Positions 53,777 through 62,360 of a stretch of 64,000 bases of DNA are shown here, piece after piece. Source of the stretch: Terracoccus luteus (GTDB lineage Bacteria > Actinomycetota > Actinomycetes > Actinomycetales > Dermatophilaceae); NCBI RefSeq assembly GCF_003635045.1, contig NZ_RBXT01000001.1, forward strand, positions 1,116,001 through 1,180,000, in the 5' to 3' direction. Position 1 is the first letter of the stretch. Each line of letters begins with the position of its first letter. A program made the translations under genes and the position numbers. Below the pieces are notes generated by a model. The model saw nothing but the letters and a program-made list of their open reading frames with translations, did no database searches and had not been told where the DNA came from.

Positions 53777-53898
53777 TTCGTCGTACCCGTCCGTGTCGTC
53801 GCCCGTGTGCCCACCGTGTGGTCAGCGGGTCGTCACCGGGTCCGCCCGCGTCCCGAACCCACCCGGACGGGTCGTGGCCGACAGGCCCGCCCGTCACG

Positions 53899-54441
53899 TC
53901 AGCCGAGCGCGGCCCGGGCGCCGGCGACGACGGCGTCGTAGCGGTCTCGGGGCAGCACGGCGCCCTCACGGCGCACCGCTGCGGGGTCGACGCGGATGAG
54001 CCGGTTGACCCGCACCTCGCTGGCCCGACCGCGCCGGTCCCACGGACCCGAGCCGATGTCGACCCACTCACGCCCGGCCCGCCGCTCCTGCGCCTCGTCG
54101 CGGTCGTGGTCCTTGCTCGTCAGGGCGAGCGCGACGAGCCACGCACCGTCGCGGCCGACCACGAGCACGGGGCGGTCCTTGCCCTGGCGGTGGTCCTCCT
54201 CGTACGGCACCCAGGTCCAGACGATCTCGCCCGGATCGGGCCGCCCGTCCGGCTTCGGGGCGTACGTCGTGTCGGGCAGCCGGTCGGCGTCGCCCGGGTA
54301 CGCGCGGTGCGGCGCTCCGGCATCCGGCGTGGTGCTGTTCGGCGTCGTTCGTGCGGGCGTCGACCCACTGCCGCCCCGACCGGACGCCGGTGCGGTGAGG
54401 TCGCGCACGAGCCGGACGAGTCGCTGCAGGGTGCTGGCCAT
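53899..54441 (-). CDS. PemK/MazF-like domain protein
   Basis: A 180-residue protein. The first 70 residues are low complexity (Pro/Thr/Gly/Ser). The remainder begins PGEIVWTWVPYEEDHRQGKDRPVL and continues VVGRDGAWLVALALTSKDHD, resembling the beta-barrel of the PemK/MazF family (PGxI strand and the RPVLVV strand). MazF members cut RNA as toxins, but no antitoxin gene is adjacent and the N-terminal extension is atypical. It may be a domesticated solitary homologue. The ATG follows a TACGGT hexamer by seven bases. Confidence 0.72.
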   Translation of the reverse strand: MASTLQRLVRLVRDLTAPASGRGGSGSTPARTTPNSTTPDAGAPHRAYPGDADRLPDTTYAPKPDGRPDPGEIVWTWVPYEEDHRQGKDRPVLVVGRDGAWLVALALTSKDHDRDEAQERRAGREWVDIGSGPWDRRGRASEVRVNRLIRVDPAAVRREGAVLPRDRYDAVVAGARAALG

Positions 54442-54448
54442 GGGAATG

Positions 54449-54454
54449 ACCGTA
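54449..54454 (-). promoter_or_regulatory. -10 hexamer of the PemK-like gene promoter
   Basis: Minus strand TACGGT, seven bases before the ATG. Confidence 0.5.
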
Positions 54455-54531
54455 GTGCCCGGCCCGTTACCATCGGGGTCATCGCGGGTCGACGGAGATC
54501 CTTCCCATCCCGACCGAAGGACGCCTCACCC

Positions 54532-55794
54532 GTGAGCACCACCCAGCGCCGCACCGCGCTCGCCATCGTAGCCATCGCCCTCGGCGGCTTCGCCATCGGC
54601 ACGACGGAGTTCGTGACGATGGGCCTGCTGCCCCAGATCGCCGACGGCACCGGCGTCGACATCCCGACAGCCGGCCACTACGTGTCGGCCTACGCCCTCG
54701 GCGTCGTCGTCGGGGCGCCGCTCATCGCCGTCCTCGCGGCCCGCGTGCCGCGCAAGGCGCTGCTCATGGCGCTCATGGCCGTCTTCGCCGTCAGCCACCT
54801 CGCGACCACCTTCGTCGACACCTACCCGTCGCTGCTCGCGGTGCGTTTCGTGTCGGGGCTGCCGCACGGCGCCTACTTCGGCATCGGCGCGCTCGTCGCC
54901 GCCTCGCTCGTCTCGCGGGAGCGCCGCACCGCGGCCATCGCGACGATCCTCGGTGGGCTCGGGGTCGCCAACGTGCTCGGGGTGCCGCTGGCCACCCTGC
55001 TGGGACAACGTTTCTCGTGGCACCTGCCGTACGTCGCTGTCGGCGTCGTCGGTCTCGTCACGGTCGTCGCCGTCGGGCTGCTGCTGCCGCGCCAGGCGCC
55101 GGAGCAGGCCGCCTCGATGCGCACCGAGCTGAGCGCGCTGCGTCGCGGGCAGGTGTGGCTCGCGCTGCTCATCGGCACCGTCGGCTTCGGCGGCATGTTC
55201 GCCATGTACAGCTACATCACGCCCACGATGACCGAGCTGACCGGCCTCGCCGAGTCGGCCGTCCCGTGGGTGCTCATGGCCTACGGCATCGGCATGGTCA
55301 CCGGCATGGTGCTCGCCGGCCGGGTCGCCGCCCGTTTCGGTGTCATGCGCGGCATCCTCGTCTCGATGGTCGCCGTCGCGGTGCTGCTCGGCCTCTTCGG
55401 CACTGCCGCCCACGTGGTCTGGGCCGCCGTGGCCTTCGTCTTCCTGCTCGGCCTCGTGCCCTCGATCGTCGTGCCGCTGCTGCAGACGCGCCTCATGGAC
55501 GTCGCCCGCGACGGTCAGTCGCTCGCGGCGACCCTCAACCACTCGACGCTCAACATCGCCAACGCCCTCGGCGCCTGGCTCGGATCGCTCGTGCTCACGG
55601 CGGGCTACGGCTACGGCGCCCCGAGCCTCGTCGGTGCCGGCCTCGCCGTGCTCGGCGTCGGCATCGCGGCCCTGTCGGCCGGTCTCGAGCGTCGCGACCG
55701 CCGCCGCGGGGTCCCGGCGAGCCGCCTGGATGCCGACGCGGCCGGGTCGGACACGCCGGCACCCACCGCGGTGCGCGAGGTCACCCCCGTCTGA
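54532..55794 (+). CDS. Major facilitator superfamily exporter (DHA1-type)
   Basis: A 420-residue 12-helix transporter. Features are the first helix ALAIVAIALGGFAIGTTEFV, the loop motif AARVPRKALLMALM (motif A region), the helix-5 motif with GGLGVANVLGVPLATLLGQ (motif C-like, drug/H+ antiporters) and a symmetric second half. TTEFVTMGLLPQIA is typical of the AraJ/YdhP/chloramphenicol-efflux group. The GTG at 54532 begins the family N-terminus with GAAGGA upstream. The long frame further upstream overlaps the PemK-like gene on the other strand and is not coding. Substrate unknown. Confidence 0.87.
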   Translation: MSTTQRRTALAIVAIALGGFAIGTTEFVTMGLLPQIADGTGVDIPTAGHYVSAYALGVVVGAPLIAVLAARVPRKALLMALMAVFAVSHLATTFVDTYPSLLAVRFVSGLPHGAYFGIGALVAASLVSRERRTAAIATILGGLGVANVLGVPLATLLGQRFSWHLPYVAVGVVGLVTVVAVGLLLPRQAPEQAASMRTELSALRRGQVWLALLIGTVGFGGMFAMYSYITPTMTELTGLAESAVPWVLMAYGIGMVTGMVLAGRVAARFGVMRGILVSMVAVAVLLGLFGTAAHVVWAAVAFVFLLGLVPSIVVPLLQTRLMDVARDGQSLAATLNHSTLNIANALGAWLGSLVLTAGYGYGAPSLVGAGLAVLGVGIAALSAGLERRDRRRGVPASRLDADAAGSDTPAPTAVREVTPV

Positions 55795-55832
55795 GGCGCG
55801 GTCCCACCCACTCCGGCCCCCGGCATCCTGCT

Positions 55833-55990
55833 CGAACGAACCGTTCGGTGCCGAACGCGCCGCCCGTGCCCCTCACGCATCTGCCCGAACGAACCGTTCG
55901 GTGCCGAACACGCCGTTCGTGTTCGAACACGCCGGCACACCGGCGCGTTCGACGAGCGGCACGGGGTTCGACCTCGAACGGTTCGTTCGG
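55833..55990. repeat. CGAACG-AAC-CGTTCG palindromic repeats downstream of the MFS gene
   Basis: A 30-base unit starting CGAACGAACCGTTCGGTGCC occurs at 55833-55862 and 55886-55915 with one difference. An inverted copy of its core (CGAACGGTTCGTTCGG) lies at 55975-55990. The core is a palindrome, CGAACG-AAC-CGTTCG. Between them is a perfect 12-mer palindrome GTGTTCGAACAC (55919-55930). It fills most of the 244-base convergent gap and has no coding potential that I trust. Confidence 0.7.
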
Positions 55991-56014
55991 TCCGGGCCCC
56001 CACGGAGGTGACCA

Positions 56015-56036
56015 GGCCGGGCCTGGAGGCCCGGCC
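56015..56036. terminator. Hairpin between convergent MFS and M48 genes
   Basis: GGCCGGGCC (56015-56023) pairs perfectly with GGCCCGGCC (56028-56036) around TGGA, three bases before the M48 gene's stop on the other strand. Confidence 0.65.
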
Positions 56037-56038
56037 CG

Positions 56039-57133
56039 TCAGGCCGGGCCGGAGCCCTGCGGCGGCCCGTACGGGGCGTCCGACGGCGCGGTGGGGTCGG
56101 GTCGGGTGGCGTCGACCGGGGCGAACGGCCGGCCCACCCCGGGCGCACCGGCTGGCACCGTGCCGTACGACGATGACGGCGCGGCGCCCAGCAGTCGCGG
56201 CGGGGGAGTGGGCTCGAAGCCGACCCGGGCCGGCAGCGAGTAGGAGGCCGGGTCGACCGCCTGCGTCCAGAGCCACGGTGCCCGCGGACGCCAGAGCAGC
56301 CGCCCGGGCGTGCGCCGGTCGCGCAGCGCGTGCATGCGCCAGGTCAGCACCGGGTGCGACGCGGCGGCGTTGACGGTCCAGACGAAGAAGCCGGGCTCGG
56401 TGACGGCGCGGTCGGCCATCGCGTCGGCGTCGACCGAGCGGCCGAGGTACTTGCCGCCGGCGAGCGTCGCCATGGCCCCGCGCGCGCCCTGCGGCACGAG
56501 CGCGTGCCCGTAGTTGTCCGCCGTGTACTCCTGCGCCCGGCTGAGGGTCGAGCCGAGCAGCGGGACCCACTGCGAGGCGAAGGTGCCGAGCATCCGCCAG
56601 TAGCTCGTGTGCCCGGCGGCGATGTGACCGACCTCGTGGGCGATGACGAAGCGCAGGGCGTCGGGGTCGCGGGCGGCGCCGCCGACCTCGAGCAGGTCGC
56701 TGTAGACGATGACGAAGCGGCGGAAGCCGTGACCGGACGCGGCCGCGTTGATGAGCCCGTTGCCGCCGACCACCCAGGCGTCGGGGACGTAGGGCAGGCC
56801 CGAGCGCGCCGCCGCGTCGACGAGCATGGCGTGGGCCTCGGGGAACTGGCTCGGCGTCAGCTTGATGCCGTTGGTGCGCTGCTGCGCCCACAGCTGCCCG
56901 CGGCCGAACCACAGCAGCACCGGCGCGAAGAGCAGCGCGAGGGCGTAGACGTCGGGCGTCCGGTCCTCGTCCGCGGCGGTGACCACCTCCGCGATCGCGA
57001 GCAGCAGCAGCAGGAACGAGCCGACGACGGCGACGACGAGCGTGAGGATCTCCCTCGGGTGGCGCACGGCCTTACGCATCGGCACCTGGCTGCCGGGCGG
57101 CGCCGGCAGCGGCTGCATGGGTGGCGGCTTCAT
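56039..57133 (-). CDS. M48-family metallopeptidase, membrane bound
   Basis: A 364-residue protein with two hydrophobic segments near the N-terminus (about 27-48, ILTLVVAVVGSFLLLLLAIA, and about 60-72). A peptidase M48 domain with HEVGH zinc motif (~165-169, in FVIAHEVGHIAAGH) and the third ligand Glu in SRAQEYTADNYG follows. The C-terminus is Pro/Ala-rich and disordered. Such proteins are related to HtpX/Oma1 quality-control proteases. The ATG at 57133 follows a CACAAT hexamer by six bases; the frame upstream runs through a 32-bp tandem repeat and lepA antisense and is not credible. Confidence 0.87.
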   Translation of the reverse strand: MKPPPMQPLPAPPGSQVPMRKAVRHPREILTLVVAVVGSFLLLLLAIAEVVTAADEDRTPDVYALALLFAPVLLWFGRGQLWAQQRTNGIKLTPSQFPEAHAMLVDAAARSGLPYVPDAWVVGGNGLINAAASGHGFRRFVIVYSDLLEVGGAARDPDALRFVIAHEVGHIAAGHTSYWRMLGTFASQWVPLLGSTLSRAQEYTADNYGHALVPQGARGAMATLAGGKYLGRSVDADAMADRAVTEPGFFVWTVNAAASHPVLTWRMHALRDRRTPGRLLWRPRAPWLWTQAVDPASYSLPARVGFEPTPPPRLLGAAPSSSYGTVPAGAPGVGRPFAPVDATRPDPTAPSDAPYGPPQGSGPA

Positions 57134-57173
57134 GCGCACATTGTGCGGCACACCCGTCGCCGTCACGCCCGCC

Positions 57174-57280
57174 GCGGCCACCCACGGCGACCGCAAGGCC
57201 GAGATGCGGCCACCCACGGCGACCGCAAGGCCGAGATGCGGCCACCCACGGCGACCGCAAGGCCGAGATGCGGCCACCCC
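57174..57280. repeat. 32-bp tandem repeat upstream of lepA
   Basis: Three perfect 32-base copies (57174-57205, 57206-57237, 57238-57269), each starting GCGGCCACCCACGG and ending GGCCGAGAT, plus a partial fourth of about 10 bases. It occupies the divergent gap between the M48 gene and lepA. There are no spacers, so it is not a CRISPR array. Confidence 0.9.
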
Positions 57281-57395
57281 GCGGTCACGGCACGGCCACG
57301 GTGCGGGCGCCGGGGCCGCGGTGACCGGCATCCGGCCCGGACGTGGGACACTGTGACGTCCGCCCGTTCTCGCACCCCCCGAGGTTCGCCGCACC

Positions 57396-59243
57396 GTGTC
57401 GCCCATGGCCCGCTCCGCGTTGGCACCCAACGCAACGCCGCCGGACCTGATCCGCAACTTCTGCATCATCGCGCACATCGACCACGGCAAGTCGACCCTC
57501 GCCGACCGGATGCTGCAGCTGACGGGCGTCGTCGACGCCCGCGCGATGCGCGCCCAGTACCTCGACCGCATGGACATCGAGCGTGAGCGCGGCATCACGA
57601 TCAAGAGCCAGGCCGTTCGGATGCCGTGGGAGAGCGAGGGCGTCACGTACGCCCTCAACATGATCGACACCCCCGGGCACGTCGACTTCACGTACGAGGT
57701 GAGCCGCTCGCTCGCCGCCTGCGAGGGGGCCGTGCTGCTCGTCGATGCGGCGCAGGGCATCGAGGCGCAGACCCTCGCGAACCTGTACCTCGCGATGGAG
57801 AACGACCTCACCGTCATCCCGGTGCTCAACAAGATCGACCTGCCGGCCGCCCAGCCCGAGAAGTACGCGGAGGAGCTGGCCAAGCTCATCGGCGTCGAGC
57901 CCGAGGCCTGCCTGCGCGTGTCCGGCAAGACCGGTGAGGGCGTCGAGCCGCTGCTCAACGAGATCGTGCGTCAGCTGCCCGCGCCGACCGGTGACGCCGA
58001 CGCGCCCGCCCGCGCGATGATCTTCGACTCGGTCTACGACACCTACCGCGGCGTCGTCACCTACGTGCGCGTCGTCGACGGCAACCTCAACCCCCGCGAG
58101 AAGATCGTCATGATGTCGACGCGGGCGACCCACGAGCTGCTCGAGATCGGCGTCATCAGCCCCGAGCCGGTGCCCGGCAAGGGCCTCGGCGTCGGCGAGG
58201 TCGGCTACCTCATCACCGGGGTGAAGGACGTGCGGCAGTCGCGCGTCGGTGACACGGTGACGAACGCGAGCAAGCCGGCGACCGACGACCTCGGTGGCTA
58301 CCGCGACCCCAAGCCGATGGTCTTCTCGGGGCTCTACCCCATCGACGGCAGCGACTACCCCGACCTGCGCGAGGCGCTCGACAAGCTCAAGCTCAACGAC
58401 GCTGCGCTCGTCTACGAGCCGGAGACGTCGGCGGCGCTCGGCTTCGGCTTCCGCGTCGGCTTCCTCGGCCTGCTGCACCTCGAGATCGTGCGCGAGCGCC
58501 TCGAGCGCGAGTTCGGCCTCGACCTCATCTCGACGCAGCCCAACGTCGTCTACGACGTGACGATGGACGACGGCAAGGACATCCACGTCACGAACCCGAG
58601 CGAGTTCCCCGAGGGCAAGATCCGCGAGGTGACCGAGCCGGTCGTGCGGGCCACGGTGCTGGCCCCGAGCGAGTTCGTCGGCGCGATCATGGAGCTGTGC
58701 CAGCAGAAGCGCGGCGTGCTGCGCGGCATGGACTACCTCAGCGAGGACCGCGTCGAGATGCGGTACACCCTGCCGCTGGCCGAGATCGTCTTCGACTTCT
58801 TCGACCAGCTCAAGTCGCGCACCCGCGGCTACGCCTCGCTCGACTACGAGCCCGACGGCGAGCAGGTGGCCGACCTCGTCAAGGTGCAGATCCTGCTGCA
58901 GGGCGAGAGCGTCGACGCCTTCAGCGCGATCGTGCACAAGGACAAGGCCTACGCCTACGGCGTCATGATGGCGGGCAAGCTCAAGGACCTCATCCCGCGC
59001 CAGCAGTTCGAGGTGCCGATCCAGGCCGCCATCGGCGCACGCATCATCGCCCGCGAGAACATCCGCGCCATCCGCAAGGACGTCCTCGCCAAGTGCTACG
59101 GCGGCGACATCAGCCGCAAGCGCAAGCTGCTCGAGAAGCAGAAGGAGGGCAAGAAGCGGATGAAGATGGTCGGCCGCGTCGAGGTCCCCCAGGAGGCGTT
59201 CGTCGCCGCCCTCAGCAGCGACGGCGACAAGGGCAAGAAGTAG
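57396..59243 (+). CDS. lepA: Translation elongation factor 4 (LepA)
   Basis: Ribosomal GTPase of the EF-G family, implicated in back-translocation or initiation fidelity. The 615 residues have G1 [10 protein letters not shown]2 RGITIKSQ, G3 DTPGHVD, G4 NKID and the LepA-specific C-terminal domain ([22 protein letters not shown], split after 20 in the family, then [13 protein letters not shown] and [16 protein letters not shown]). The GTG start and an ATG nine bases later are both possible. lepA and hemW neighbour each other in many genomes; here about 3 kb of other genes separate them. Confidence 0.96.
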   Translation: MSPMARSALAPNATPPDLIRNFCIIAHIDHGKSTLADRMLQLTGVVDARAMRAQYLDRMDIERERGITIKSQAVRMPWESEGVTYALNMIDTPGHVDFTYEVSRSLAACEGAVLLVDAAQGIEAQTLANLYLAMENDLTVIPVLNKIDLPAAQPEKYAEELAKLIGVEPEACLRVSGKTGEGVEPLLNEIVRQLPAPTGDADAPARAMIFDSVYDTYRGVVTYVRVVDGNLNPREKIVMMSTRATHELLEIGVISPEPVPGKGLGVGEVGYLITGVKDVRQSRVGDTVTNASKPATDDLGGYRDPKPMVFSGLYPIDGSDYPDLREALDKLKLNDAALVYEPETSAALGFGFRVGFLGLLHLEIVRERLEREFGLDLISTQPNVVYDVTMDDGKDIHVTNPSEFPEGKIREVTEPVVRATVLAPSEFVGAIMELCQQKRGVLRGMDYLSEDRVEMRYTLPLAEIVFDFFDQLKSRTRGYASLDYEPDGEQVADLVKVQILLQGESVDAFSAIVHKDKAYAYGVMMAGKLKDLIPRQQFEVPIQAAIGARIIARENIRAIRKDVLAKCYGGDISRKRKLLEKQKEGKKRMKMVGRVEVPQEAFVAALSSDGDKGKK

Positions 59244-59300
59244 CCGACCACCGGCTCCACCTGACCTGACCCGACCTGGCCCGACGCGACGGCTCCGGCG

Positions 59301-59306
59301 TAGCGT
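59301..59306 (+). promoter_or_regulatory. -10 hexamer of the AraC-family gene promoter
   Basis: TAGCGT, seven bases before the ATG at 59314. An in-frame GTG at 59305 would overlap this hexamer, which argues against that start. Confidence 0.5.
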
Positions 59307-59313
59307 GGCCCGT

Positions 59314-60150
59314 ATGGCCGCGCAGTCGGAGCACCACGAGACGGTGGCGTCCGGCGCGCTGGCGCCGTTCGTCACGCGCGTGGTCGGCTACCGTCTGAGC
59401 GGTTTCGAGCCGGGCGTCCACGTGGGGATGCCGTCGAGCACCCTGACGCTGGTCGTGCCGTTGGACGCGCCGCTGACCCTGTCGAGCGGACGGTCCGGCC
59501 GGCGCCGTGACGTCGAGGCTGTGGTCGCAGGACTGGCCGTCGCCCCGGAGCACATCCACCACGACGGGGTGCAGCACGGCGTGCAGCTGGCCCTGCACCC
59601 CGACGCCGCCCCGGCCCTGTTCGGGGTGCCCGCGGCGGCGCTGGCTCACGAGTCCTTCGAGCTCGGCGACGTGCTCGACGAGCTGGTCGGGGCCGGCGCG
59701 GTGTCGACCCTGCGGGAGCGGATGCACGAGACCGACTGCTGGACGACGAGGTTCGCGCTCGTCCTCGGGCTGCTCACCGCGGCCCGCTCGCGGGTGGGCG
59801 ACCGACCTGCGGCCGGCCGGGTCGCCCCCGAGGTGCAGGAGGCGTGGCGGGTCGTGGAGCGGTCGGACGGGCGGGTGCCGGTGCGTGACGTGGCCCGGTC
59901 GGTGGGGTGGTCGGTGCGCCACCTGCAGCAGCGCTTCGGGGCGGCCTACGGCCTCGGTCCCAAGGCCGCCGCGCGGGTCCGTCGCTTCGAGCGGTCGGTG
60001 CCGCTCGTCTCGGCGGCCCGGCTGCCGCTGACCCGGGTCGCCCTCGACTGCGGCTGGTCCGACCACGCCCACATGGATCGCGACTGGCGCGACCTGGCCG
60101 GCACCTCCCCGAGCCGTTGGCGGGCCGACGACGCCCTCATCGGCACCTGA
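59314..60150 (+). CDS. AraC-family transcriptional regulator
   Basis: A 278-residue regulator. The N-terminal half (about 1-150) is a ligand-sensing region that opens GALAPFVTRVVGYRLSGFEP and continues MPSSTLTLVVPLD, as in AraC proteins that control small detoxification operons. The C-terminal HTH has RVPVRDVARSVGWSVRHLQQ and LTRVALDCGWSDHAHMDRDW, the two recognition helices. It is followed 79 bases downstream by a VOC-fold gene, its probable target or partner. Inducer unknown. Confidence 0.88.
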   Translation: MAAQSEHHETVASGALAPFVTRVVGYRLSGFEPGVHVGMPSSTLTLVVPLDAPLTLSSGRSGRRRDVEAVVAGLAVAPEHIHHDGVQHGVQLALHPDAAPALFGVPAAALAHESFELGDVLDELVGAGAVSTLRERMHETDCWTTRFALVLGLLTAARSRVGDRPAAGRVAPEVQEAWRVVERSDGRVPVRDVARSVGWSVRHLQQRFGAAYGLGPKAAARVRRFERSVPLVSAARLPLTRVALDCGWSDHAHMDRDWRDLAGTSPSRWRADDALIGT

Positions 60151-60229
60151 GGTCGCCGCTCGCCGACGCCGACGTACGGAGTGCGCATTCGTCCAAGACG
60201 GGGAGCCCGTGAGGCGGCAGGGTGGGCCC

Positions 60230-60640
60230 ATGGACGAGACGATCACGCCGGGACCATCGACGACCGACCACAACGTGTGGGTGGGCCTCAGCTACGAGGA
60301 CCCGCTCGCGGCGCGCGACTGGCTTCGCGCTCTGGGTTTCCGCGACGGCATCCTCGTCGAGGGGGAGCACGGCGAGGTGGTGCACAGCGAGATGGTGTGG
60401 CCCGAGGGCGGCCGGGTCATGGTCTCGAGCCGGGCCCGCGCCGACGGCACGTTCGTGTCGGCGCCCGGAGCGGCGACGGTGTACGTCGTCACCGACGACG
60501 TCGAGGCGGTGCACGAGCGGGCGCAGCGTCTGGGCGCGCGCGTGGTCCGCCCGCTGGCCACGAGCGACTACGGTTCGAGCGAGTTCTCGGTCGTCGACCC
60601 CGAGGGGAACTCGTTCAGCTTCGGCACCTACTCCGGCTGA
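60230..60640 (+). CDS. VOC-superfamily (glyoxalase/bleomycin-resistance fold) protein
   Basis: A 136-residue beta-alpha-beta-beta-beta protein of the vicinal oxygen chelate superfamily, with WVGLSYEDPLAARDWLRALG and the C-terminal SSEFSVVDPEGNSFSFGTY. Such proteins sequester or modify small molecules, or act as dioxygenases and isomerases. The ATG at 60230 has AGGGTGG upstream; a GTG at 60209 would add seven residues. It is the likely second gene of the AraC unit. Its last 13 bases overlap the convergent phosphatase gene. Confidence 0.85.
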   Translation: MDETITPGPSTTDHNVWVGLSYEDPLAARDWLRALGFRDGILVEGEHGEVVHSEMVWPEGGRVMVSSRARADGTFVSAPGAATVYVVTDDVEAVHERAQRLGARVVRPLATSDYGSSEFSVVDPEGNSFSFGTYSG

Positions 60641-61533
60641 CCGGCATCCCCCGGTCCGTCAGCGGCGGCCCGGTCGTCACTGTGGGCGTCGGGGGCGAGC
60701 AGCTTGCGCCGCAGCCGCTCGACGTCGTCGGCGTCGAAGCCGTGGCCCGCCAGCCAGGCGTGCACCCCGCCCAGACGGTTCTCGAGGGCGTCGAGCAGCA
60801 GTCGCATCGTGTCGGTCGTCGGCGACTGCTGGGCCACCGACTTGTCGCGCAGGTTGGCGGCGTAGGCCGGCCGCTGGCGGAGGCGGTCGAGGATGCGGGG
60901 CACGCGCTCCGCCGAGGCGGCGTAGTCGGCCTCGATCTCCTCGTCGGGCACGCCGACCGCCTTGAGGGCGACGCCGACGACGGTGCCCGTGCGGTCCTTG
61001 CCCGCGGCGCAGTGCACGACCACCGCGCCCTCCCCGTCGGCGACGGCGCGCAGCGCGGCGACGATCGAGTCGGGTCGCTGGTCGAGGTAGGACAGGTAGT
61101 GCTGCGACCAGAACTCGTCGTGCGACGGCGGGGTCGCGGCCGGCGACGAGGGCGACGCGGCCTCGGCGGCGCGCCGGGTCGCGGCCGCCTCGGCGTCACC
61201 GCGCTCCCACGGCAGCGAGCGCTCGGCGGCGGGGATGCCGCTCTCGTCGGTGTCCTCGCGGTAGAGGGTGAGGTGGTGGTGGCGCACCTCGGGCAGCGCC
61301 CGCAGCGGGCCCTCGCCCTCGCGCACCACCTCGACGTCGGTGCGCAGGTCGACGACGTCGGTCAATCCGTAGCGCGCGACGAGGGTGCGCACCGAGTCGG
61401 CGGGCAGGTCCTGCAGGTTGTCCGACCGCAGCAGGCGCCGGGCCTGCACGACCTCGCCCCGCTCGGTGGTCAACCCTCCGAGGTCACGCATGTTGACGAC
61501 GCCGGCCAGCTCGATCCAGTTGGGTTCAGCCAC
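60628..61533 (-). CDS. Tyrosine/dual-specificity protein phosphatase
   Basis: A 301-residue tyrosine phosphatase of the bacterial Y_phosphatase3 type. The P-loop HCAAGKDRTG has the catalytic Cys and Arg. N-terminal NMRDLGGL and LLRSDNLQDL are family marks, and VVDLRTDVEV is the general-acid region. A Pro/Ala/Ser insert (~120-145) and an acidic tail are present. It could act on phosphotyrosine or phosphoinositides. The GTG start follows a TAGGGT hexamer by seven bases. The 3' end overlaps the VOC gene. Confidence 0.88.
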   Translation of the reverse strand: MAEPNWIELAGVVNMRDLGGLTTERGEVVQARRLLRSDNLQDLPADSVRTLVARYGLTDVVDLRTDVEVVREGEGPLRALPEVRHHHLTLYREDTDESGIPAAERSLPWERGDAEAAATRRAAEAASPSSPAATPPSHDEFWSQHYLSYLDQRPDSIVAALRAVADGEGAVVVHCAAGKDRTGTVVGVALKAVGVPDEEIEADYAASAERVPRILDRLRQRPAYAANLRDKSVAQQSPTTDTMRLLLDALENRLGGVHAWLAGHGFDADDVERLRRKLLAPDAHSDDRAAADGPGDAGQPE

Positions 61534-61540
61534 GCTCCCG

Positions 61541-61546
61541 ACCCTA
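61541..61546 (-). promoter_or_regulatory. -10 hexamer of the phosphatase gene promoter
   Basis: Minus strand TAGGGT, seven bases before the GTG. Confidence 0.5.
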
Positions 61547-61600
61547 GGCGATGGCCCACTGCATGGTGTCGGCGCTGTCGGCGCCGCCGCCCGGCCAGCG

Positions 61601-61918
61601 TCAGGCGGACCCGAGCTCGACGAGCAGCACGCCCCCGGCGATGAGGGCGATGCCGGCCGCCATGACGGGCGTCAGGGGCTCCTCGAAGAGCACCCGCGAC
61701 GCGACGGCCGTCAGGGCGACGCCCACGGCGGCCCAGACGCCGTAGGCGACGCCGAGCGGCAGCCCGGCCGCCAGGGTGAGGCTGAGGAAGGCGAAAGCAG
61801 CGAGGTACCCGGCCACGACGACCGCGTAGAGCGACCGTCGACCACGGGCGGCCGAGCGCAGGCAGAGCGTCGCCGTCACCTCCGTGAGGATCGCGCCCGC
61901 GAGGTAGAGCCAGGCCAT
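61601..61918 (-). CDS. Small multidrug resistance (SMR) transporter, second of a pair
   Basis: A 105-residue four-helix protein. The essential membrane Glu is E13 in ILTEVTATLCLRSA. PLGVAYGVWAAVGVALTA is the conserved third-helix region, and LIAGGVLLVELGSA ends the fourth. Its ATG overlaps the stop of the upstream SMR gene, implying a paired, probably heterodimeric transporter such as EbrAB or a guanidinium exporter type. The substrate is unknown. Confidence 0.9.
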   Translation of the reverse strand: MAWLYLAGAILTEVTATLCLRSAARGRRSLYAVVVAGYLAAFAFLSLTLAAGLPLGVAYGVWAAVGVALTAVASRVLFEEPLTPVMAAGIALIAGGVLLVELGSA

Positions 61919-62289
61919 CAGCTCGGCCCTCCCGTCGCCCGGGCCCGCTCGCGGGCGGCCCGCTGCGAGCCGAGCTCGACCGTCAGCACGCCGGCGATGA
62001 TGAGCACGATGCCCAGGCCCATGAGCCCGGTGAGGGCCTCGTCGAAGACGAGCGACGACGCGACGGCGGTGAGGGCGACGCCGAGGGCGCCCCAGACGCC
62101 GTAGGCGACCCCGAGCGGCATGCCGCGGCGCAGCACGAGGGCCAGCAGGGTGAACGAGGCGAGGTAGCCCACGGCGACGACCCCGTAGAGCGCCGGCCGG
62201 TCGAGCGCGCCCTTGAGCGAGAGCGACGCCGTCACCTCGCTGACGATGGCGGTGCCGAGCAGCGCCCAGGCGGTCGGGGAGGTGGCCAC
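61918..62289 (-). CDS. Small multidrug resistance (SMR) transporter, first of a pair
   Basis: A 123-residue four-helix SMR protein with E18 in VSEVTASLSLKGAL, the PLGVAYGVWGALGVALTA helix and a basic tail (RAARERARATGG) longer than in its partner. The opposite charge of the loops and tails in the two proteins fits dual-topology heterodimers. The GTG start is seven bases after a CAGACT hexamer on the minus strand. The two genes probably arose by duplication. Confidence 0.9.
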   Translation of the reverse strand: MATSPTAWALLGTAIVSEVTASLSLKGALDRPALYGVVAVGYLASFTLLALVLRRGMPLGVAYGVWGALGVALTAVASSLVFDEALTGLMGLGIVLIIAGVLTVELGSQRAARERARATGGPS

Positions 62290-62296
62290 GGCCCCG

Positions 62297-62302
62297 AGTC
62301 TG
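62297..62302 (-). promoter_or_regulatory. -10 hexamer of the SMR pair promoter
   Basis: Minus strand CAGACT, seven bases before the GTG. Confidence 0.4.
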
Positions 62303-62348
62303 ACAGCCGCGCGACAGGTGCCGGGGCGGGTGGTGGTGCCGCGGCTGT

Positions 62349-62354
62349 GACAAT
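62349..62354 (+). promoter_or_regulatory. -10 hexamer of the hemW promoter
   Basis: GACAAT, six bases before the hemW ATG. Confidence 0.45.
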
Positions 62355-62360
62355 GGGTGG

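Noticed and set aside
55833-55915. LexA boxes
   Set aside because: CGAAC and GTTCG are five rather than four bases apart, and no promoter follows.
57174-57280. Possible CRISPR array
   Set aside because: Copies are directly adjacent with no spacers and no cas genes are present.
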